DNA of 64,000 bases from Dryomyza anilis. Taxonomy: Eukaryota; Arthropoda; Insecta; Diptera; Dryomyzidae. The notes beneath the pieces are model-generated. The model was not told the DNA's origin. It ran no database searches and saw only the letters and a list, made by a program, of their open reading frames with translations. Both the position numbers and the translations under genes were made by a program. The DNA lies in contig OX638132.1 of NCBI GenBank assembly GCA_951804985.1, positions 21,953,989 through 22,017,988 of the forward strand. The letters are read 5' to 3'. Shown here piece after piece: positions 33,473-44,100 of this stretch (position 1 is its first letter; each line of letters opens with the position of its first letter).

Positions 33473-33638
33473 AATAAAGAATACAATTTATTAATTAGTA
33501 TCCATATTGATTTCCGTATACCTACTTTTATTTGTAATAATACATCATACCGAAATAAAGAATACAATTTATTAATTAGTATCCATATTGATTTCAGTAT
33601 ACCAACTTTTATTTGTAATAATACATCATACCGATATC
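33473..33638. repeat. 81-bp tandem duplication carrying the protease B poly(A) signal
   Basis: aataaagaatacaatttatt begins at 33,473 and again at 33,554. Both copies contain ttagtatccatattgattt and end catcataccg, differing at few bases. The gene therefore has two identical poly(A) signals 81 bp apart. Confidence 0.85.
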
Positions 33639-33639
33639 A

Positions 33640-35689
33640 TTTCTATCAAACGGAAGCCGAAACGGAAATCTGTTTGAAACCATATAAACCGTTATACAAA
33701 AACCAGAAATAAACCGATATCTGAAACTGGTATCGAATAATGGTTTCGGTTTAACGGGTCTTAAAAAAGTGTAAAAAAAATAGAGGCACATGTCAAATTT
33801 TGATGCAAGAACAGTTTGATGGTTGGTGTATGGAAGTTAGTAAGAAAGTTATAGTCAGTCTAAACCGATATACCACACATATATGTGGCAATGAATAAAT
33901 AAATAAAAACAAAGCACGGTTACCATTTAAAGTGGGTGTAGAGTGGTCACCATGGTGTACAAATCTCGAATCTTGAACTTAAAACTTGTTATTTCTCATT
34001 TTGGGGGAATTAGAGATGGGCGCGAATCATGTTTTTTTTCGTGTAACGCCCAGAAATCTGACTTCGTGCGTGTTACTGGTTAAACTCAGTTGTTTTGGTA
34101 ATCTTAAGAGTATAAAACAGCACAGAAAAAAATCATCATATTGATGAATTTCTTTCATCAAACCATGATTCATTGTATTCAAAATATTGATAACTACAAA
34201 ACTGAAAAATGTTATGAATTCATTATCAATATGATGAATGACTGAAAAAATGTTCGTCAATATGATGAACTGTATGTGAGGAATACTTTTTATCATATTA
34301 ATGAACAAATACATAAAATACAACATATATGTAAATCATATTGAATAATGCTGTTCATCAAACCAAATTTCAATCAAAATATTTATTGTTCGTTTATTTT
34401 TTGCTATACTTATCAGTCCTTAAGTAGTTTTTGTACGGTGTATGTCGACAGGTACACGCAAAAAAAAATCGTTTCTCAAACAAACATGTAAGTGTTTGCA
34501 AGCTCAATTGTAGGAAATAATCGAAGATTTTCGCACAAATGATAAGTAATGTTTCCCGCAAATAATTATAGTGATTCCCACAAACACGAAAAGTGTTTCC
34601 CACAAATATTTGAAGTGTTTCCCACAAATATTTTAAAATTTGGTAGTGTTTGCCAAAAAAAGAAGTGTTTCCGGCAAATATTTGTGGTGTTCGCCAAATT
34701 CAGTCAAAGCAAAGGGTTTTTTTTATTGCGACAGCCACTAATACACGCATTTTTTCCGAGAAGCTATTAGTATTTAGGGCAAACACTTTTAAAATATATT
34801 GCGTTCTGGGAAACACTTATTGTTTGCCCCAAAGAAATATTATGTATTTATTACTTATCTTAAACACTTTCATTATTTACTGGTAACAAATGAGTGTTTG
34901 GGAGTAACAATTGAAGTGATTTTTATGAAGTGTTCTTGAGAAACATTTTAAATGTTTTTAAGAAATTAGATATTGTTTGGTTCAAACACTAGAATTGTGT
35001 AATTGTTTGCAATAAGCCATTATTATTTACGACTATCAATAAGTATATCTCGCAGTCAATAATTATTTACAAGAAGTAACCGATTGCTTCCCACAAGTAT
35101 TTTATAAACATTCCTTTTTTTTTCACTTATGTTGCAACAAACATTGCTTCAATTGCGTTTCCCACTTTACGCCAGAAAATGTTTACTACTATATCTCAAT
35201 GTCACAATTTGAACATAATAACTTAGCATTATTTAAACAATGCTAAAGTATTTGCAAAACAAATTTCAATTTCCCACATTACCCCATGTTCCACTTTATA
35301 CCAGGTTCTCCTACTATGAACGAAAGTTTTCGTGAAGCAGTTTCATGAGTATTTTCGTCAAATACTCTAAATCTATCTTTTTATTATCGTGTGACTACGA
35401 TTTTTTTCCAGTCCTCTTCGTCTAAAATTTGGTATAAAATATTTCAAACGTTTCGTTCGGGTTTTTACATTTTGGCTCACATATCAACTACATAAGGTCA
35501 CTAAATTCAAAACATATTTTTCTGGTTATTTGAAAAGTTATTATTTTTTTTTTCCGATAAGAAATTGAATTCTGCTTGCCATATTTCCAGTAATTTATTC
35601 ACTACTAGAACGGGCGAAAACACATCGATCAGTTCGAATTTGCTCTTCGTCGGTAGAGGTAGAGGCAGCGGTCGCGCAAAGCTAGTACT
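33640..35689. other. Spacer between protease B and protease C
   Basis: 33,850-33,980 is an eroded TATACCC-type fragment (accacacatatatgtggcaa, ggtcaccatggtgtac). 34,012-34,090 is a hAT-like end (AGAGATGGGCGCG) and start. 34,120-34,380 is rich in tcatcatattgatgaa words in both orientations. 34,450-35,120 is a loose array of a aagtgtttcccacaaatatt unit with diverged spacing. 35,560-35,689 is unique and contains ATCAGTTCG near 35,629, an initiator-like start for protease C. Confidence 0.5.
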
Positions 35690-36843
35690 ATGAGTTATCT
35701 TGATTTAATAATTATCATTTTTATATGTGGTCCATGCATATCGCAGGCTGCACCCGGTACGCAGCTCAATGATAATGAACCAGGCGTAGTTTCAGAATGT
35801 GAAGACACAAAAGTCTGCAAATATAATTCGGAGTGCCGAGAATTTGATATCTCGACCAGTACGTACTGCAGCGCAAGCTACGACATGGTGTGTTGTGAAC
35901 CAGACTTACCCATTAATGTAGATCTCCCTTATCCAATAGACAGCTATAGAACTTACATAAAAGGTACCCTCTAAGCTTTCTGATGATACTGTGACTCTAA
36001 CCATTTCTTTTTTTGTTTGCAGCATGCAACAAGTACAAAGATGATTTATATTCTGAATGTAGCGTCTTTCCACTTGTAAGTGATGGCGGAAAGGTAAACG
36101 AAAACGAGTTTCCACACATGGCGCTTCTGATCTATGAGCCCGATGAGGACGATGATGACGATGATGAGGACGATGAGAATATTTCAGGCATGCGTTGTGG
36201 CGGTTCTTTAATTAGCAACAAATTTATTATTACAGCAGCCCATTGCATGGACTCTGAAGATCCAGTATCTGTGCTACTTGGCGAACTGAATATCAGACAC
36301 ACTTCATCAAAAAATGTATTTGAAATCCAAAATATTACGATTCATCCGAACTACAGCTCGAAGGATTATTACAATGACATTGCACTGATAGAACTTAAAA
36401 AAGAGGTTGAATTTTCAAAATCTATAGCTCCAGCATGCCTGCCTTATACTAACAGCTCCGAATTTCCACATTTGTATGGCGCCGGTTGGGGAGCACTAGG
36501 CTTTGCTGAAAATTTCCCAGACCACTTGTTGAAAGTTGTTCTGGAGCAATTCAATGAGGTGGAGTGCAGAAAATCATATACTGGATCATCTAAACTGAGC
36601 GACGGTATTTATTTCGAACGCCAATTCTGTGCCGGTTCGCATAAAGACAAGCGGGACGTCTGCGTCGGCGACTCCGGCGGACCGCTGTTTATACAGCATA
36701 CTAATCGAAAATGCATGTATATGATAGTCGGAATAACGTCGATTTCAAATGGTGGTTGTGGCAATATGGGTTCACCGGGATTATATACGAGAGTGTTTGG
36801 CTTTAATAACTGGATTGAGAGTATTGTATGGCCGAACTTATGA
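35690..36843 (+). CDS. Protease C: CLIP-domain serine protease with an acidic insertion
   Basis: Secreted trypsin-like zymogen, 364 aa, same family as protease A. Exons are 35690-35963 and 36023-36843; the intron is 59 bp in the same place and phase as the CLIP/protease intron of A. The signal peptide is residues 1-20 (LIIIIFICG core). The CLIP cysteines are at about 36, 42, 48, 59, 67 and 68. The activation cut precedes VSDGG at 110, after Leu109, so the new N-terminus is Val rather than the usual Ile. Residues 132-144 are a run of Asp and Glu (DEDDDDDDEDDEN) inserted in the first surface loop of the protease domain. Catalytic His165, Asp210 and Ser309; S1 Asp303. It lacks the intron after the signal peptide found in A. 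AATAAA is at 36,848-36,853. Codons are more AT-rich than in A or B. Confidence 0.9.
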
Positions 36844-36847
36844 TATC

Positions 36848-36853
36848 AATAAA
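36848..36853 (+). terminator. Protease C poly(A) signal
   Basis: AATAAA only 5 bp after the stop codon; another lies near 36,910. The 3' UTR is very short if the first is used. Confidence 0.5.
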
Positions 36854-37618
36854 ATTCACTATTATAGATCCACAACACTGTACATTTATAAAAATGGTTT
36901 CGTATTAGAAAATAAATAACCAACAATTTTTAAGGTAAGCCATGAATATTTTTAAAAATGAAAGACGCTTTTAATAATAATCGATATTACGTTTACGCAA
37001 AATAAAATCTGCCTTTAGTACTGGAAGAGGTTCGTGTATTTTTTGATAAAATTCGTAGAATTTATCTACGAAATATTTCGTAAAATACACGAACGAACTT
37101 TCGAAAATTTATAATAAAAAAAAATTACGTAATTTACGCAAATATTATTCGTACACTATGAAAACAGAATGGTTAAAACAGAATGGCATAAAAAAATACT
37201 TGTTACAAAAATTCCAATATGCAGTAAATTAGAAATGGGCGCGTGCCGTTCTTTTTTCGTGTCACGCCTGAAAATCTGAGTTCGTGCGTGCAAATCGCCG
37301 TTCGTGCTAGTTGTTCTCGTGCCCGTGCGAGTCCATGCCTCCGAAATCAGGCACGCGCCAATTAAAGATTTTTTTATAGTTCTACCCCAATTTAAAAAAA
37401 TCCTTGCTTCCACCTTCAGAAAATAAAAATTTCGTGGTAATTTAACCTTTTCTTAAAAATCTGTTGTTTTAGTTTTACTTATGGATACAAACCCTTTGAA
37501 ATATCGACTCCGGTTCCCATTCCGGTTCCAACCAAAAAAAATTAAATGGTTTTCGATTCCGATTCCATACATTTTTTAATAACGGTTCCGATTCCGATTC
37601 TTTGCGTTCCCTGACAGC

Positions 37619-38952
37619 CTAAGAAACAGAGAAGAGAACCATCGAAACGGATTTCGAATCCGTTGAGAGTACGTTTCGACGGTACGTTTACGGACTGTCA
37701 TACTGGATGAAATACAGAGTGCATCCGTTGATATTACATTTTGACGGTCCGTTAACGGACCACTATTCTGGACAAAATACGGATTGAGTCCGTTGATATT
37801 GCGTTTCGGCGGTCCGTTAACGTACCGTACATCCAGAAAAAAATTCCTTTAAATCCCATTAAAATTAGTCAATAGGACAATTATTGATTTAATAGTATAC
37901 AAAAAATAAATCTTCTCACATAAACTCAATGGCAATGTTATGGTATTTTCTAGTATTTAATTATTAAATAATAATTTAAAAATATTAAAATAATAATTTA
38001 TCCTATTGACTATTTTTAATAGTAAAAAAACTATTATTTATATAGTATTTTTTTCAGGGTGTAGATCTGTATGGAAAACGGAATGAATAGATTTAAAACA
38101 CCGTTTTAATACCATACAATAGTATACAAACCTTTTTCGTATTTTTATTTTACAAGAAACAAACATTTTATGAATAAAATTAAACATGAAATATACAAAT
38201 TGTACTAAACATTACAATTGGTGTTTATAATTTTGTAATCTACTGAAATTTCACATGGTATTTCCAACATGGTGTCAACACAATAATTTATTACAAAAAA
38301 GATATATCACTTTAACTGGATTGCAGTTGCTATAGGGCTTGAGTGAGTTTCTTTGTATGCTGAAATATTTAGTGATGGTGGTTTATCAGTCAAAAAGCCA
38401 ACACAATATTGCATCGCACATTTTCCGCAAACATTGTACTACATTTTCAGGAGCTCTTTGATATAGTCCTTTTTGAATTGAAAGACGTTTGAAGCCATGG
38501 AGATTCTCAAAATATGGGACTATAAATTTATGTAAATTCTGCAAATATGTTTTTAATAAAAGCATATTTTGTTAATATTATATTAACCTATCTTCTTCAT
38601 GTCCACAAAGTCAAATGAATTGAAATGTACACCAATTACGGAAGAAAATCGGTGCCGTTGAGTTGGAGTATAAACGTAAAATTTACGGAGTTATCCGTTT
38701 CAACGGAAACATTACGGAGTACTCCGTTTCAACGGTACCGTAAATGACTACAACAAAACGGCAATCATGCGGAGTAATTTAGAAATACGGAGCAAAACGG
38801 AATTCTAAAGGAGCCGTCCGATTTGACGGTACGTTAACGGTGCGTAATCGTAAATGTTACAACGGATACTTGCTCAATGCTCCGTAAACATGCCGTCATG
38901 ACGGTATTGTGATTCCGTGTGTGTCGTATGCTCCGTATTAATGTTTCTTGGG
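37619..38952. mobile_element. Palindrome-rich element nested in the hAT-like element
   Basis: Bounded by AAGAAACA (about 37,621) and TGTTTCTT (about 38,944), a short inverted terminal pair. Both flanks are dense in palindromes such as GGTCCGTTAACGGACC (about 37,754), ACGGAGTACTCCGT (38,713) and TGCCGTCATGACGGTA (38,891). It is itself interrupted by the MITE at 37,828-38,063. No coding frame; the superfamily is not assigned. Confidence 0.5.
37828..38063. mobile_element. MITE, CCCAGAAAAAA family (reverse copy, innermost nest)
   Basis: Reverse-orientation copy: TACATCCAGAAAAAAA at left and TTTTTTTCAGGGTGTA at right, with aaatcccattaaaattagtc and tattgactatttttaatag inside. Confidence 0.8.
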
Positions 38953-39299
38953 AGGGACTATAATATCTGTTCCGGTTCCGATATTTTTAAAATAGCGGTT
39001 CCGATTCCAACCAGAAAAAAATATATGGGTACCGGTCCCACACATTTTTAATAATGGTTCTAAAATTTAAACTGTTCCGGTATTATTTTCACGTTTTGCC
39101 TGCTTTTTCATGTTTTTTCCGTGTTTTTCTGTTTTATCGTGTTTTTACGTATTTTGTCGTGTTTTTCGTGTTTCTTTGTGTCTTTTTTTAATCCCGTTCT
39201 TCTCGTGCGTGCCTGTAAATTTAGTCGTCGGGTTCGTGCTCGTTCGTGTCACATATCGGCGTTTCCGTGCCATTAAAAACGGACAGTAAATACAAAAAA

Positions 39300-41117
39300 A
39301 ATAGCAAGAAAAGTATTAGTAATTTGTAAGTATCACATATTTGTATTATTTATGAGATGTTTCCTATAAACATCACGAAAAATTTCAAATTTGTGGTAGT
39401 TTCACTGCAAATAATCCTGCAAATATTTAAAAATATTATTACATTTGCAGAACAACTAATAATATATTCTTAATAACATAAAAAGTGCAAAATATTTGAG
39501 ACAAATAATTTGTAACTAATACTATCCAACCATCTTTGGTTTACTTAGTGCACACACTAAGAAAACAAGATGTTTATGAAAGTCTTGCTGCAACTATCCT
39601 TTTAAATTTACGACTTGTAGCAAATATTCAAACATCCCATAAATTTTAATAAAGTTGTAGCAAAACTATTAATATTTTTTGAATATGACATATATACAGA
39701 TAGTTACGAGATGTTTGCCACAACAGCATTGAAAATTGAGATATTTACAGTTGACTGATAGCAAACATCTTGAGTTTTTGGACTTTTACAACCAAACTTT
39801 TGAGGTATTTTGACATTTGACTACCAAAAAAACTGAAAATGGCGTACTTTTTCCTTACGCTCGATTTATCCAGAACAATTAAGTAATTTAAATGGTGTAA
39901 AAAAAGTGCCAACTCAAATATTTCATTTCAATGGTAAAAGTGAACATAAAATATCTTGTGATTTAAATTATCAACACGTGATGGAAAATATTTCTTTTCA
40001 GAGTTTACTTTGATGACAGCATCGTCGATCGGACTTGGTTCTTCTGCGAAGAACTCTCAAGTCGTTATACAATGGTTATACGATGTATAACCAGGAATCT
40101 GTTTTAATTGTAGAATAAATAAAAATGCATTTGATTCATATTCTTTCAATTCAATAAAAATTACTCCGCGAATTCAAACGGAGTACCTTTTCCAAATATT
40201 CATCAACTATCTTCCTATTTGTAAGATGTTTAATTGATGGTTGCTGTGCATAATCGTAAATTTGAAAGATGGTTGCTAGCAATATTTATCGTATTTGACG
40301 CAGTTTTGAGAGATGGTTGTCTCAAATACGATCTAAATAATTTGAAAATAACTTGATATTTAGGGCTGTGTTATTTCTGGCATTCATATTGGTTTTCTTA
40401 GTGCATAATAAGAAATATTGTTAATAATTTGTATCGTACTTTATTTTTTTTTTTTTAATTTTTACGAACGTTTTCAGGAAACAAAAAAATAATTTGATTG
40501 TATTGGTTTAGGTATTGACTGATAGTTGGCAATCCAAATTCCCACAAAATTAAAAAAATAACTTTTTTTGTGGCAATTTTGCATAATTTTTAATTTCTGT
40601 GGGACATAAACCAAACAAAATTACCACGTGGAAATTACCACATAACATTATAAATACCACTATAAATTCCCATAAAAATATCATGTAAACTACAAAAAAC
40701 TTTGAAACAAACAAGAAAATATTTTCAAATTATTGACGTCATCGGAGATTCTTTTACTTTCGCTTAAGAAGTTGGTACGATCGATATGTTTAAATAATTA
40801 AGTTTAAATTTGGTGTGTTCGTAAATTTTAATTACACGAATATGTGGTAAAAACAGCAATTAAAAATTCCTTTGGGAATTACCTTTCCCATTGCACTTTA
40901 TATCACAAATCGGAAATTTCCCACGGAACTGGCAACTATGTATTGACTGAATGTTCGAAAATTCGAACTGAACCTTCGAAAATTTTGGTTGTCAGTTTTT
41001 TGTAACAGCTGATCGAGTTTTTTTGTTTGTAATTTTTGGAAATCGGTTTAAATAGTGAGTGCAGTTTATCAGTTTATTGTCAGCCGATATTAAACGAAAA
41101 AACAAATATTGTGAAAT
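39300..41117. other. Intergenic DNA upstream of obelus
   Basis: 39,300-40,400 is AT-rich with loosely repeated words (aagatgtttatgaaa, gttgcagcaaaactatt) resembling the 34.5-35.1 and 61.4-61.8 kb regions; probably old repeats. TGGTTATACGATGTATAACCA at 40,073-40,093 is a perfect short palindrome. The last 150 bases are unique and contain TCAGTT at 41,069-41,074, a likely initiator for obelus. Confidence 0.45.
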
Positions 41118-44100
41118 ATGAAAGAATTTCCGCGATTTTCGGCTGCGCTGCGTGCTAACACCGATCTAGAAGCGAAGACGCCTGTACCCTCTACGGACAA
41201 CAAGGAGCTACGTGCGTGGCGAGATGCAAGACTGTAAGTGGTCGAATTTCACAATATTGCTAAGAATCAATTGTTTTTACATTTTATAGCAGCCAACACG
41301 ATGTACATCAGACTATTGCACAATTGCTGCAGCAGTTGCCTCAACTGAAGGCGACACCGGCCAAGCAGCAGCTACAAAAGATTCGCAACCTGGTGCAAGA
41401 GGCGATGGGTTACGACGAACAACCCGCAATTGTGGAGCATGCAACGCTTTATCTTTTCTGGCTACTACTGGAGCAGCGTGTAGTCAGCGTGGCGCACAGC
41501 AAACGCGTTAGTGGTCTGTTTGGCAACACATTCAGTGGTATATTGACGCGTGTGCTGCAATGTGTGCAACAAGTGCGGCAGCTGCTAGAGGAACATGAGT
41601 TGGAACAGTTAAAGCTTTGGTCCAAAAATGCACAACACAAGGGCGTCGTCACACAGCCATGGGGCGCACATATTAAGGTGCAGTTGGCGCACGCAGCACC
41701 GGGCAACTTGTTGCGGCTGCAGGATTTGTCGCCGAATGCTATTGTCAACAATGCAACCCAAAAGGCCTTCTCAATGAATTGGCAAAGTAACGAGGAGCAG
41801 CAACAAAGGTTTGTCCATCATTTCATAAAGCCTTTTTTTTGGTTAAATTTATATATGAAAAAGTTTTATTTCAATAATACCAAATCCACAAACTTTTCAA
41901 TTCAGTTATTGACCTTTTTAGCAAAGTATTTCATTTTTATTAGTGATTGATACCGCAAAGGATATTCGTTTAAAACCGTTTAATTTTTAAAACCGAACCC
42001 GTTATTGGGTAAAATAATTCGGATATTGAAAATAACCGAAATAAAAACCATAACATGTAACCGTTATTCGTTCAGATTTCCATTTTTGATTATAATTATT
42101 TTAAAGACAATTTTAAATAGCACAAATCGGGTACAACCAAACGTTACAAAAACTTTATTAAATACGAACGAAATGAAAAATAAAAAAATACAATAAAATA
42201 TAATAAATTTAAAAAACGCCTACAGTTCTCATCCTCCGAAACTGTAAAATGAGTTTCAGGATTTTTGTCTACTTTGTTCGTCGTTAGAGTTTCAGAAATC
42301 ATTATACTGAAAAAATAAAAATTATTACGATTGTTCGAAGGAGGCTACCAAAAAAATAATTGGGAAATACCTTTATTTTGTTTTAGCGTAATCAAAATTC
42401 TCAAAGGTGCTATCGGAAGTGATTGAGTTTTTTGAAGGCCATCTTAGCACCGAATGAAATATAATGAATGAAACAAAAAATCTATAACTTGTGTAGTTTC
42501 AATGATAAATGGTCAAAATTTTTAAAAATGCGCGGAATCAAAAAATAAGGAAGTGGCGCTTCTATAAACGAAAGTTGAATGTACAATCCTGGCATTTTTA
42601 ACTGGTACTTTTCATATATACAATTTCCATGATGAGTTTTTGACAGGAGGTGAAGTTTTTTAATGAAATTGATATAAATTCTGAACGGCTTGTTTCCATT
42701 GCAAAATCTTTTCAAAAATATTGTTCTGTTATATTTTTAATACCATTGAAATTTATTGTAATTGAGATACATTAGTAAAGTTTTATTAGAATTATAAATT
42801 TCTATATTGAGACATAAAACGTTTCAAACTAATTAGAAATATTCGAAGGTTTACCATATGGTGTAAAAATAGTGGTATTGCTAAAGTTTAATATGAAATG
42901 ATACAAACTGATTTCATCATTATTTAAAATTTTATTATTTTTGCATTCTTAGCAAACCCGCCGACGACCTGCAGACGCTGTTGCTCATCGCCGATGCCAC
43001 GGGCGACACACAGCTGCTGTCCAAAGTCAGCGAACTGCTTAACTCAAAAAAGTCAAACAATGAGCTGCAAAATGAGCTGATTGAACTGCTCGGCTTCGAA
43101 CGTTTCGAATTGGCGCAGCAGCTGCTGCAAAAACGCCAGCAATTAGGTGCACAATTAGATAAATACGCACAGCAGGAGAAGCGTCTCAAACGCAGCAAAG
43201 CGGCACAACAGCAACAACAACAGCAGCGTGGCGTCGAATTGCGTCCCACCGTTGCCAGTGCCGTTGTTGTTCAATCGGCGCAAGAGAAGCAGCTCAACAA
43301 ACAGACGCGACGCGAGGAGAAGAAAATGCAACGCATGCTCAACAGTATGGGCAAAGCAGAGGATGAAGACGATGCCGAAGATGAGGCGCGTAGCTTAAAT
43401 CCGACGCTATTGCGTATGCAGCAACAGCGAAAACTGCTCGAGAGCGCACAGCAGCAGCCGCTGCTTAAGACCACACAGCGCTTGAAGGAGATGCGCTCAC
43501 ACTATACGGTGCCCAACTATCCGTATGTGTTTGACAGTCAGCTGGGTGCTAAGCAGCACGCCGGCTTCATTGGTGGAAATCGCATTCATCTGCCTGAGAC
43601 GGCCAAGCGCATCGACAGCAAACAGTACGAGGAGGTGCAAATACCGGCGACAGAGCCGCCGCCGCTCACTGTCGGCAACAATCGCATACAAATCGCCGAT
43701 CTCGACGACATCGGGCAGCTGGCGTTCGCGAACACGTCATCGCTTAATCGTATACAGTCGGTCGTCTATCCGGTGGCCTATCACAGCAACGAGAATATGC
43801 TAGTGTGCGCGCCTACAGGCGCCGGCAAAACAAACGTGGCCATGCTGAGCATTGTGCATACGATACGCTCGCATCTAGAGAATGGTGTCATCAATCGTGA
43901 TCAGTTTAAAATTGTCTACATTGCGCCCATGAAGGCACTGGCCTCCGAAATGGTTGAGAATTTTTCGAAGCGTCTGAAGGCGTTGCATATTGTGGTGCGT
44001 GAGTTGACTGGCGACATGCAGCTGACAAAGACGGAGATGACACAGACGCAGATACTGGTGACGACGCCTGAAAAGTGGGACGTTGTAACGCGCAAAGGTG

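Larger units (their letters stand above)
37224..39295. mobile_element. hAT-like element (GGGCGCGTGCC) interrupted by nested insertions
   Basis: Outer element: the start agaaatgggcgcgtgccg at 37,226 matches the TAGAGATGGGCGCGTGCC end. Next come cgtgtcacgcctgaaaatct, caggcacgcgcc and a ggttccgattccgattc section that breaks at about 37,618. It resumes at about 38,953 (gggactataatatctgttcc, gcggttccgattccaacc) and ends near tcgggttcgtgctcgttcgt and gtgccattaaaaac at 39,290. The interruption is the separate element at 37,619-38,952. No intact coding frame. Confidence 0.6.
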
